From the NCBI GenBank assembly GCA_016223085.1, contig JACRPS010000006.1:62001-126000 (forward strand): 64,000 nt of DNA, written 5' to 3'. The first letter of the stretch is position 1. Every line of letters starts with the position of its first letter. The notes beneath the pieces were generated by a model. That model saw nothing but the letters and a program-made list of their open reading frames with translations. It was not told the origin of the DNA and searched no databases. Below are positions 25,780-33,053 of the stretch, one piece after another. The stretch comes from Chloroflexota bacterium. GTDB lineage: Bacteria; Chloroflexota; Anaerolineae; Aggregatilineales; Phototrophicaceae. The translations under genes were made by a program, and so were the position numbers.

Positions 25780-26550
25780 TTAAAACGGATAAACATTGAT
25801 GCCAACCGCGCCGGCCAGCGCCACCAGCAGCGGCGCGATCACCAGCGCCGGCAGGAAGTTCGCCATACGCGGGCGTTTGAGGTCCAGTAGCACCAGCCCC
25901 AGCCCGATCAGCATCAGCCCGCCGACGGCGGTCATCTCATTCACCATCGGCTCGGACATAAAGTTGCCCAGCAGACTGCCCGCCAGCGCCAGCCCGCCCT
26001 GCACCACCAGCACCGTCAGAATGCTAAAACTGACGCCAACGCCGAAACTGGCGGCAAAGGCCATCCCTGCGAATCCGTCCAGCACGCTTTTGATGGCAAG
26101 CTGCTGGAAGCCAATCGCCAGCCCCATGCCATCCTGAATCGAGCCAACAAACGTCAGCGGCCCGATGCAAAACACCAGACTGGCGGTTACGAAGCCGGTC
26201 ACGAAGCGGGCGCGGGCGTCTTCTTCCAGAGGGGGATCCGGTAGGGGCGTACCAGGGTGCGCCCCTATGCCTTCCCGCGACGCAAACCGCGTTTGCAGCC
26301 AGCCGGCCAGCCGTTCCAGCGCGCCGGCCAGGTCCAGCAGTTCACCGATGATGACACCAATGATGATACTCAACAGCGGGATAATGACATTGCCGGTTGT
26401 CCCAGCGTTGCTAAAGCCGACAAATAACGTCACCAATCCTAGGCCAGTGACAACCGACTCCTGGACTTTCTGGGGCAGCCGCCCGCCGATCAGCAGCCCC
26501 AGCGTGCTGCCGATGGCGACAGTAATCATGTTGAGGATTGTTCCACCCAT
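25780..26550 (-). CDS. DUF554 membrane protein with a translated palindrome insert
   Basis: The 256-residue multispanning protein matches DUF554 (YqgA-like): GTILNMITVAIGSTLGLLIG at the start, GLVTLFVGFSNA, FVTASLVFCIGPLTFVGSIQDG and FAASFGVGVSFSIL. About seven membrane helices are seen. In the loop before helix 4, residues near 93-110 (REGIGAHPGTPLPDPPLEED) are encoded by a REP palindrome at 26242-26267 and its flanks; the frame stays open. Function of the family is unknown, possibly transport. The hicB remnant's stop codon directly abuts the start (no gap). Confidence 0.9.
   Translation of the reverse strand: MGGTILNMITVAIGSTLGLLIGGRLPQKVQESVVTGLGLVTLFVGFSNAGTTGNVIIPLLSIIIGVIIGELLDLAGALERLAGWLQTRFASREGIGAHPGTPLPDPPLEEDARARFVTGFVTASLVFCIGPLTFVGSIQDGMGLAIGFQQLAIKSVLDGFAGMAFAASFGVGVSFSILTVLVVQGGLALAGSLLGNFMSEPMVNEMTAVGGLMLIGLGLVLLDLKRPRMANFLPALVIAPLLVALAGAVGINVYPF
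26242..26267. repeat. REP-like palindrome inside the DUF554 coding sequence
   Basis: Arms TAGGGGCGTACC/GGTGCGCCCCTA (one mismatch) around AG. Read on the minus strand it encodes part of GIGAHPGTPLPD in a hydrophilic loop. Confidence 0.85.
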
Positions 26551-26745
26551 CTACGCGTACATCAACTTTCCTTTGGGCTGCGGAATTTCACGACCTAGTT
26601 CCCGCGCAGTTTCAATCCATTCCTGGATCATGACTTCCGCACTGGTAAGCGCTTCCTGATAGCTAGCTCCATCTGCATGGCGGATGGGAAGCTCTGGTAC
26701 TTCGGCGAGATAAGCCTTATCTTCGTCGCTCCTGTAGATAATGAA
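26551..26745 (-). pseudogene. HicB-type antitoxin, 5' end lost
   Basis: Read on the minus strand this frame gives 64 residues: SDEDKAYLAEVPELP, then ASYQEALTSAEVMIQEWIETARELGREIPQPKGKL to a TAG stop. This is the HicB antitoxin pattern (acidic start, 'AEVPEL', 'EAL', 'WIETAxExGxxIPxP'). The usual first few codons with a start are missing: the frame has FIIY preceded by a stop codon, and an IS982-like remnant begins exactly at this end. There is no hicA toxin partner. It is probably dead, although an unusual start codon cannot be excluded. Confidence 0.7.
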
Positions 26746-26949
26746 CGAAGCCTATATTGTAACGGCTTTTTACGTGATGGAGGAAATGTTGAAACGGGTC
26801 GCCTGCGAGGATGACAGCCGCAGCCAGATCAGCGCCGCCGAAATCCTGCTGGTGGCGGTAGCGGCGAAGGATTTCGTCACCTCTGAGTGGTTTGTTTGCG
26901 GACGGTGAGGTGTTGGTGGTGGACAGTTTGCCGATGCCGGTGGGCTGTA
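26741..26949 (+). pseudogene. IS982-like DDE transposase remnant with internal deletion
   Basis: The frame from ATG 26741 gives MNEAYIVTAFYVMEEMLKRV and SRSQISAAEILLVAVAAKDF, resembling the N-terminus of IS982-family transposases, then stops at 26906-26908. In another frame from about 26886, GLFADGEVLVVDSLPMPVG follows, which looks like the first catalytic Asp region (V-D-S-x-P-x-P-V). So a deletion with frameshift has joined the N-terminus to the first DDE motif. No terminal inverted repeats were identified. Confidence 0.65.
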
Positions 26950-26991
26950 CCGGAATGAACAAGTCTCTGGCAGGTTTCAAAATGAAATTGA

Positions 26992-27021
26992 TTGACAACC
27001 GAACGATTGTTCATCTATACT
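26992..27021 (+). promoter_or_regulatory. lexA promoter
   Basis: TTGACA (26992-26997) and TATACT (27016-27021) with an 18-bp spacer, 41 nt before the lexA ATG. The two SOS boxes overlap the spacer and the start region. Confidence 0.8.
27001..27012. promoter_or_regulatory. LexA operator (SOS box) 1
   Basis: GAACGATTGTTC is a perfect match to the GAAC-N4-GTTC core of Bacillus-type SOS boxes. It lies between -35 and -10, so LexA binding would block RNA polymerase: autoregulation. Confidence 0.8.
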
Positions 27022-27027
27022 AGGATA

Positions 27028-27039
27028 GAACAATCATTC
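27028..27039. promoter_or_regulatory. LexA operator (SOS box) 2
   Basis: GAACAATCATTC differs from the GAAC-N4-GTTC core by one base. It lies just downstream of the -10 box; its centre is 27 bp from that of the first box. Confidence 0.6.
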
Positions 27040-27062
27040 GCTTTGCAGCAAGGTATAGAACC

Positions 27063-27740
27063 ATGAAAGACTTTAGCAAACTGTCGGAACGGCAGCGCAA
27101 CATCCTGCGCTACATGGAAAAGTACATGAGTGAAAACGGCTTCCCCCCCACCATCCGCCAAATCGGGGAAGCAACCGGCATTAATTCCACGTCGGTGGTG
27201 AACTACAACCTGAACAAGCTGGTGCAGGCCGGCTACCTGTCGCGCTCGTCCCACGTGGCGCGCGGCCTGCGGCTGACGCAGCCCGTCCCCGGCGGCGATG
27301 GCAAAAAGTCGGGGCGGATGGCGGTGCAGGCTGCCTACAACAGCGTTCAGGTGCCGCTGTACGGCAACATTTACGCCAGCGAACCCGTGCCCGTGCCGGA
27401 AGACATCTATCCTGAAGATCAGGTGGAAGTTCCCCCAGCACTGCTCGGCGGTGTGGACCCGTCGGAAGCCTACGCGCTGCGCGTGAAGGGCGATTCGATG
27501 GTGGACGCCATGATCCGCGAAGGCGACGTGGTGATTCTGCGCAGCCAGCAGACTGCCAACAACGGTGACATGGTGGCAGTGTGGCTGGAAGACCGCAGCG
27601 AAACCACGCTGAAATACTTCTTCAAGGAAGGCAGCCGTATCCGCCTGCAGCCGGCGCACCCGCACATGCAGCCGATTTACGTTGACCCGGCGACCTGCCG
27701 CGTGCGGGGCAAGGTGCTTTCGATTATCCGCCAGGTATAA
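27063..27740 (+). CDS. lexA: LexA repressor, SOS response
   Basis: The 225-residue protein has an N-terminal winged helix-turn-helix (LSERQRNILRYMEKYMSENGFPPTIRQIGEATGINSTS) and a C-terminal S24 peptidase domain. The catalytic Ser is in KGDSMVDAMI and the Lys in TTLKYFF. LexA represses DNA-damage genes and cleaves itself when RecA is activated. The self-cleavage region reads VPLYGNIYASEPVPVPED, so the scissile Ala is followed by Ser instead of the canonical Gly. A Gln/Gly/Lys-rich insert separates the domains. Two SOS boxes precede the gene. Confidence 0.95.
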   Translation: MKDFSKLSERQRNILRYMEKYMSENGFPPTIRQIGEATGINSTSVVNYNLNKLVQAGYLSRSSHVARGLRLTQPVPGGDGKKSGRMAVQAAYNSVQVPLYGNIYASEPVPVPEDIYPEDQVEVPPALLGGVDPSEAYALRVKGDSMVDAMIREGDVVILRSQQTANNGDMVAVWLEDRSETTLKYFFKEGSRIRLQPAHPHMQPIYVDPATCRVRGKVLSIIRQV

Positions 27741-27850
27741 GCCGACGCCCTCACTTCCTACCCTGGAGTGAGGGCCGAAGCGGTGTTTTCGACAGGCAGG
27801 CGCTTCCGTGTTATGCTCGGACGGTGACGGTTCACCAGTCCGGTTAAGGC

Positions 27851-29032
27851 ATGGAGTCTTCTACATCTCCCATACGTGTGGTTCACCTCATCGCCCGGCT
27901 GAACATTGGCGGCGCGGCAGTAGTGGTGTCGCTGCTGGTGTCGCGCCTGCGTCCCCCGGTGTTTGACAGCCGCCTGGTCTGTGGGCGCATCGGCGCAACA
28001 GAAGGCGACATGCAGTATTACGCCGAACAGCTTGGCCTTGAACCCATCCTCATCCCCGAACTGGGGCGCGAACTGCATCCCCTGCGCGATCTGGTCACAA
28101 TCTGGAAAGTCTACCGTTTGCTGCGCCGGCTCAGGCCGGACGTTGTCCACACCCATACTGCCAAAGCGGGTTTTGTCGGGCGCATCGCGGCGCGGCTGGC
28201 CGGCGTGCCGGTCATCGTGCACACCTTTCACGGCCACGTGTTTTACGGCGTGTTCCGGGGGCCGCGCGCGCGGCTGATGGAACATGTTTCCGTCTGGCTG
28301 GAGCGATTCGCCGCGCGCTTCTGTGACCGGATTCTGACCTTGAGCAACCGGCTGCGACACGAACTGGCGGAGGATTTTCACATCGCACCTCCATCCCGCA
28401 TCGCCGTCCTGCCGATTCCGGTTGACCTGACGGTCTTCGACCGGATGCCACGACACATTGGGACATTCCGGCAGGCGTGGAACATCCCGCCGGACGCGCC
28501 GCTGGTCGGGTTAATCGGACGGCTGGTGCCGATGAAGTACCCGGAGTTGTTTGTGCAGGCGGCGGCGCGGGTGAAAGCGCAGCAGCCGGACGCTCGCTTT
28601 GTGATCGTGGGGGATGGCGAACTGCGCGGGACGGTGGAAGCTCTGGTGGAGTCGCTCGACCTGCGGGAAGCGGTGACGTTCACCGGCTGGCAGCGCGACA
28701 TGGCGGCGATTTACAGCGATCTCGATGTGCTGGCCGTGAGCAGCCAGAACGAAGGCACGCCGGTGACGCTGATCGAGGCGGTGACCGCACGCTGTCCAGT
28801 GGTTTCGACGGCGGTGGGTGGCGTGCCCGATTTGCTGGATGCGGGCGCGTTGGGGACACTGGTGCCGCCCGGCGACGCTGAGGCGCTGGCGGAGGGTATT
28901 CTCGCCGCGCTGCGAAACCCGCCAGACATGGCACAGGCCAGTCAGACGATACAAGCGCGCCACGATGCGGATAACGTAACGCAGCAGCTTGGCGCGCTCT
29001 ACCGGCAACTGCTGGCGGAAAAACGGCGCTGA
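27851..29032 (+). CDS. GT4-family glycosyltransferase
   Basis: The 393-residue protein is a GT-B fold retaining glycosyltransferase. The N-terminal domain has VVHLIARLNIGGAAVVVSLL and VVHTHTAKAGFVGRIAAR. The C-terminal domain has LVGLIGRLVPMKYPELFVQAA, FVIVGDGELRGTVE, and the E-x7-E motif in SSQNEGTPVTLIEAV. It moves a sugar from a nucleotide donor to a cytoplasmic acceptor, typically for cell-surface glycans. It is not in a glycan cluster. The downstream Uma2 remnant stop begins directly after its own stop. Confidence 0.92.
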   Translation: MESSTSPIRVVHLIARLNIGGAAVVVSLLVSRLRPPVFDSRLVCGRIGATEGDMQYYAEQLGLEPILIPELGRELHPLRDLVTIWKVYRLLRRLRPDVVHTHTAKAGFVGRIAARLAGVPVIVHTFHGHVFYGVFRGPRARLMEHVSVWLERFAARFCDRILTLSNRLRHELAEDFHIAPPSRIAVLPIPVDLTVFDRMPRHIGTFRQAWNIPPDAPLVGLIGRLVPMKYPELFVQAAARVKAQQPDARFVIVGDGELRGTVEALVESLDLREAVTFTGWQRDMAAIYSDLDVLAVSSQNEGTPVTLIEAVTARCPVVSTAVGGVPDLLDAGALGTLVPPGDAEALAEGILAALRNPPDMAQASQTIQARHDADNVTQQLGALYRQLLAEKRR

Positions 29033-29218
29033 TTATTCCTTTGGGAAGATGTCTTTTACGGGCAGCGAAAAGCCGGGCAGGATGTTGCCACCCTCCAGCG
29101 TGCCATTGATGTCCAGGGTTTGCGCGGGCTGCCCCGGACGAAAGACAATGCGGTTCTCTGGCCGCATCACAAAGGCGTCAAATTCTTCCGCGCTGACCAG
29201 TCGTTCCTGTACCGCCAT
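29033..29218 (-). pseudogene. Uma2-family endonuclease-like remnant (internally deleted)
   Basis: This 61-residue frame begins QERLVSAEEFDAFVMRPENR, which resembles the N-terminus of Uma2 (DUF820) proteins. It then runs directly into IVFRPGQPAQTLDINGTLEGGNILPGFSLPVKDIF, the family C-terminus. Roughly 110-120 residues carrying the PD-(D/E)xK catalytic core are missing. The join lies at PENR, a string that commonly occurs on both sides of the lost segment, so recombination at short homology is likely. Alternatively it is a very small expressed protein; nuclease activity is not expected. Confidence 0.65.
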
Positions 29219-29245
29219 CGCTTATCCTTCCCGCTCTGCTGCCCA

Positions 29246-29914
29246 TTATAACACTGGCTTGCGGCGGCGCAGGCTTTCCGCCGCCGTGATACAGGCGATC
29301 AGCCATACCGTCCCGGCCACGTAGCCGCCCACCACGTCACTGAAATAATGCACGCCCAGGTACAGCCGGCTGATGCCAATCAGCACCACCAGCAGCACCG
29401 CCGCAAACACAATCAAAATCTGCGTGTAACGATTGGGAACGGACAGGATGAGCAGATAGGCCAGCATCCCGAACACCACCAGCGATACCATCGCGTGACC
29501 GCTGGGGAAGCTGTAGTAGCCCGCTGTCGCCAGAGGCGCGTCAAACACCGGGCGCGGGCGCATAAACACCGTTTTGAGCAGCCAGTTCAGCCCTTCCGCA
29601 CCAACGTAGGCCGCTGTCAGCATGGCAGCCTGCGTGAACCGCCGACGCACCAGCAGTAGCAGGGCGACGATCACCACCAGCAGCACGCCGCCCGGCGATC
29701 CAATCCAACTGATAACCAGAAATGCCGTCGTGGTCAGCGGTGTTGCCCCCTGGTGGAGCGCGTTCGCCAGTTCAGTATCAAAGCGGACGAGCGTGCCCTG
29801 TTCGCCTACTTCTTCCGCCAGTTCCGCAAAGGCCCACAACCCCGCGCCGATTGCCAGCAGCGCCACCAGCAACCCAACCGATACCCGTAGTCGCAGCCGT
29901 TCCAGCCAGGTCAT
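29246..29914 (-). CDS. PAP2-superfamily phosphatase
   Basis: The 222-residue membrane protein has the three PAP2 motifs: KTVFMRPRP (K-x6-RP), SFPSGHAM (PSGH) and SRLYLGVHYFSD (SR-x5-H). About six helices are predicted. Such enzymes remove phosphate from lipids such as undecaprenyl pyrophosphate or phosphatidic acid at the outer membrane face. The start ATG overlaps the upstream dehydratase stop (ATGA), making it the last gene of a four-gene operon. Confidence 0.92.
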   Translation of the reverse strand: MTWLERLRLRVSVGLLVALLAIGAGLWAFAELAEEVGEQGTLVRFDTELANALHQGATPLTTTAFLVISWIGSPGGVLLVVIVALLLLVRRRFTQAAMLTAAYVGAEGLNWLLKTVFMRPRPVFDAPLATAGYYSFPSGHAMVSLVVFGMLAYLLILSVPNRYTQILIVFAAVLLVVLIGISRLYLGVHYFSDVVGGYVAGTVWLIACITAAESLRRRKPVL

Positions 29915-30879
29915 GCCTGCAACGCCTGCCGCAAATGCTCCAATGACGTATTCCCGCCGGAACACACCAGCCCGACCTTTTTACCGCGCAGGTCGGCCCG
30001 CAGCCGGAAGGCGGCGGCCAGCGGCGACGCACCTGCGCCTTCCGCCAGCGTGTGAGCACATTCGATCATCCAGACCATCGCCTGCCGGATGTCGTCGTCC
30101 GCCACCAGCACGAAGTCGTCCAACTGCTCCCACAGGATGGACTGTGGCAGCGCGAAGGCCGTGCCGGTCGCCAGCCCTTCGGCAAAGGTGCGGTTCGGCG
30201 CCTGGCACAACGACCGGCTGCGCCACGAGTCGTATCCCGCCCGCGACTCCTCCGACTGGACGGCGATCACCCGGATGGCCGGGTTGACGCCATGCGCCGC
30301 GATACACGCGCCCGCCGCGCCGCTGCCGCCGCCCAGCGGCACGATCACCACGTCCAGATCGGGCTGGACTTCCAGCATTTCCAGCACTTCCGTGCCCACG
30401 CCAGCGATCAACAATGGTTCGTCGCCGGAGTGGACATAGCGGTAGCCATGTTCCCGCGCCAGTGCTTCGCAGTGCTGGCGCGCTTCATCGAAGTTCACGC
30501 CGTGAACGATCACCTCCGCGCCCATGCCCTGCATCGCGGCCACCTTGCCGGGGTTCGCGCCCTCCGGCACGACGATGCGCGCCTTCACCCCGAACAGCCG
30601 CGCTGCGTAGGACACCGACTGCCCGTGATTGCCAGTCGAAGCGGCGATCAGACCACGCTGGCACTCCTCCGGTGAAAGCTGTGACACCAGATTGATGCCG
30701 CCGCGCACCTTAAACGCGCCCACTGGCTGGTAGTTTTCATGTTTGACGTAAACTTCTGTCCCGATCAGCGCGTCCATCGCCGGGTAGCGGTGCAGCGGCG
30801 TGGCTGGCAGATATGGGCGAATCTGGCGGCGCGCCAGCAGCACATCAACCAGTGTTGGTGGTTTCAGTTCGGTTGTCAT
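29911..30879 (-). CDS. Threonine/serine dehydratase (PLP fold type II)
   Basis: The 322-residue enzyme has the PLP-lysine motif VGAFKVRGG near residue 55, STGNHGQS for substrate, and the phosphate-binding VPLGGGSGAAG near 183. The C-terminal SGGNTSLE completes the PLP site. It deaminates threonine or serine to 2-oxobutyrate or pyruvate plus ammonia. No C-terminal regulatory (ACT-like) domain is present, so it is the catabolic or single-domain type. It overlaps its upstream neighbour by one base (TGATG). Exact substrate is not provable by sequence. Confidence 0.9.
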   Translation of the reverse strand: MTTELKPPTLVDVLLARRQIRPYLPATPLHRYPAMDALIGTEVYVKHENYQPVGAFKVRGGINLVSQLSPEECQRGLIAASTGNHGQSVSYAARLFGVKARIVVPEGANPGKVAAMQGMGAEVIVHGVNFDEARQHCEALAREHGYRYVHSGDEPLLIAGVGTEVLEMLEVQPDLDVVIVPLGGGSGAAGACIAAHGVNPAIRVIAVQSEESRAGYDSWRSRSLCQAPNRTFAEGLATGTAFALPQSILWEQLDDFVLVADDDIRQAMVWMIECAHTLAEGAGASPLAAAFRLRADLRGKKVGLVCSGGNTSLEHLRQALQA

Positions 30880-32570
30880 CAGCCCCTCTGTGCGATTGTG
30901 TCCAGATATTCATGCACCAGTTGGATAACGATGCTGCCTTCACCCACCGCCGACGCCACCCGCTTCACCGACCGGTGGCGCACGTCGCCGACGGCAAACA
31001 CCCCCGGCACACTCGTTTCCAGCAGCAGTGGCGGACGGACCAGCGGCCAACCCTCCGGCATCTGGCCGTCCCGGATGAGATCGTGCCCGGTCAGGATAAA
31101 CCCCTGTTTGTTGCGGATGATTCCCGGCGGCAGCCAGTCCGTATGCGGCTGCGCGCCGATCAGGACAAACAGCGCGTCGGCTTCAACCGTTTCCGTTGTA
31201 TCGGCGGCACTGTCGTGCAGCACCAGCGCTTCGAGGCTGCGTGTGCCCTGGCCGTCAACGATCCGGGTGTTCAACCGCACTTCAATGTCCTTACAGGCTT
31301 CAATCTCCTTGACCAGATAATCGGACATGCTGGCGGAGAGCGAACTGCCGCGCGCCAGAATCGTGACCTGCCCGGCATATTTGGACAGGTGAACGGCGGC
31401 CTGCCCGGCGGAATTGCCGGCGCCGGCGATAAACACCCGCCTGTTTTTCATCGCCTGCGCTTCCGTGACGACTCCGCCGTAGAACACGCCGGCGCCGGTC
31501 AGCGCTTCCAGAGCGGGAATGCCAAGATGCCGGTAGCTGGCGCCCATCGCCAGGATGACGGCGCGGCTGACAATCTCGATGCCATCGGACAGCACCACGA
31601 CGTGTTTGCGCCCGTTGCTGAACAACCCGGCGGCATGGCGCAGCAGGTAAAACTGGGCGCCAAACAGCCAGGCCTGGCGATAGGCACGGTTCGCCAGTTC
31701 ATTACCGCTGATGCCAATCGGGAAACCGAGGTAGTTGCGAATCAGCGAACTGGCGCCCGCCTGGCCACCAATGGCTTCGCGCTCGATCACCAGCGTGCGC
31801 AGCCCTTCTGACGCGCCATACACGGCGGCGGACAGTCCGGCAGGCCCGGCCCCGATAATGGTCAGATCGAACGTGCCGCCGACAAACGATTCGGGACCCT
31901 GAAAAGCGTCCGCCACTTCCTGATGCGACGGATCAGTCATCACCCGGCCATCAAACAGAATGACGACCGGGAACGGCCCATCCGGTTTACCGACCCGCCG
32001 CAGCAGAGATTGCCCGTCCTCGGAATCCGTCTCATAAAAGCCAAACGGGATGCCATAGCGGTTGAGCAGATCGCGCAGTTCGTGAGACTGCGCCGACCAG
32101 CGTTCGCCCACAATGCGGACGAACTCGATGCCTCGCTGGTGCTGGCGCGTCCAATCGTCCAGCAGTTCGGTCAGTAGCCGGTGGAATTGTTCATCCGGCG
32201 CGTTCACGGGTTTGGTGGCGTAACAGTCAATCAACCCCTGCGTCATGGCGTGCAGCAGCGGCTCGCCGGCAAGCCGGTCATTCCAGTTGATCAGCAGGGC
32301 GCGTTTGGCGGTGGGGTACAGCCGCTGCGCCTCATCCAGAAACGCGATGCCGCTGATTTCGAGCATCCACAGATCGGCGAGCAGAACCGCCACCGATCTT
32401 CCCTCCGCCTTCAGCTCCTGAAGTCGTCGCAGCGCCATTCGGGGTGAGCGTTCGCAGATCACCTCGTAGTCGGCCCCATACCGCTTGTCAAGTTCGTGCC
32501 GGACCGTTTTTAGGGCGTCTGTCTGCTCATCAACGGCCATCAAAACTGGCCTGTTCCGATCACTCACCAC
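30879..32570 (-). CDS. Receiver-domain / thioredoxin-reductase-like FAD oxidoreductase
   Basis: The 563-residue protein combines a response-regulator-like domain (about 8-130, with candidate phospho-Asp in LLADLWMLEISG), a thioredoxin/glutaredoxin-like segment (about 145-215), and an FAD/NAD(P)H oxidoreductase of thioredoxin reductase type from 225. FAD motif: DLTIIGAGPAGLSAAVYG; NAD(P) motif: VFIAGAGNSAGQAAVHLS; final GDVRHRSVKRVASAVGEG. The redox-active CxxC of true thioredoxin reductases is absent. It overlaps the UBP zinc-finger gene by 7 nt, a pairing also known from other bacteria. Substrate unknown. Confidence 0.88.
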   Translation of the reverse strand: MVSDRNRPVLMAVDEQTDALKTVRHELDKRYGADYEVICERSPRMALRRLQELKAEGRSVAVLLADLWMLEISGIAFLDEAQRLYPTAKRALLINWNDRLAGEPLLHAMTQGLIDCYATKPVNAPDEQFHRLLTELLDDWTRQHQRGIEFVRIVGERWSAQSHELRDLLNRYGIPFGFYETDSEDGQSLLRRVGKPDGPFPVVILFDGRVMTDPSHQEVADAFQGPESFVGGTFDLTIIGAGPAGLSAAVYGASEGLRTLVIEREAIGGQAGASSLIRNYLGFPIGISGNELANRAYRQAWLFGAQFYLLRHAAGLFSNGRKHVVVLSDGIEIVSRAVILAMGASYRHLGIPALEALTGAGVFYGGVVTEAQAMKNRRVFIAGAGNSAGQAAVHLSKYAGQVTILARGSSLSASMSDYLVKEIEACKDIEVRLNTRIVDGQGTRSLEALVLHDSAADTTETVEADALFVLIGAQPHTDWLPPGIIRNKQGFILTGHDLIRDGQMPEGWPLVRPPLLLETSVPGVFAVGDVRHRSVKRVASAVGEGSIVIQLVHEYLDTIAQRG

Positions 32571-32869
32571 ATCACCTCATCAATGTAACACCACATCCAG
32601 GTCTCACCCGGCTCAAACGACTGAATGATCGGATGTCCGGTTTCGTGAAAATGCCGGGTGGCGTGTTTGTTTTTGGAGTTGTCGCAGCAGCCAACGTGGC
32701 CGCAGCTTTTACAGATGCGCAGATGCACCCAGGTATCGCCGATCTTCAGACAGTCTTCGCACCCCTGCGCGCTCGGTGTCACCTCCTGTATCCAAGCCAG
32801 ATGCCCGCACAGGTTCCCGCTGCGGTTGCGATACCGGAGGCGAAGGAAGGTTTCCTGCAATTTGCCCAT
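32564..32869 (-). CDS. UBP-type zinc finger protein
   Basis: The 101-residue protein is a stand-alone ZnF-UBP domain. Cys/His ligands are seen in GCEDCLKIGDTWVHLRICKSCGHVGCCD, followed by KNKHATRHFHETGHPIIQSFEPGETWMWCYID. In eukaryotes this fold binds the free C-terminal Gly-Gly of ubiquitin; bacterial copies have no proven role. No ubiquitin-like gene is nearby. AAAGGACG supports the start. It heads the operon with the receiver/oxidoreductase gene. Confidence 0.9.
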   Translation of the reverse strand: MGKLQETFLRLRYRNRSGNLCGHLAWIQEVTPSAQGCEDCLKIGDTWVHLRICKSCGHVGCCDNSKNKHATRHFHETGHPIIQSFEPGETWMWCYIDEVMW

Positions 32870-32923
32870 GATAAACGTCCTTTAAGGATTCCGGTTTGCT
32901 CAGTATCTATCCATGAACCCTTC

Positions 32924-32983
32924 GTAGGGGCACGGCATGCCATGCCCCTACCGACAGATAAAAGAGGTTTACGGATAAGCCCT
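32924..32983. repeat. REP-like palindrome with extended repeated flank
   Basis: The palindrome at 32924-32950 (arms TAGGGGCACGGCA / TGCCATGCCCCTA) continues into a flank. The 53 bases at 32931-32983 match those at 47157-47209 with only four differences, so a longer mobile unit includes this palindrome. Confidence 0.8.
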
Positions 32984-33053
32984 TAACCATATCCATTTGC
33001 ACGGATTGAAGCAACCACAGCGGACCGGCGCTACAGAGGTTCAGACAGTGGTT

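Noticed and set aside
26717-26998. Minus-strand frame of 93 codons opposite the transposase remnant
   Set aside because: It is antisense to a recognisable transposase and overlaps the hicB end; no motif supports it.
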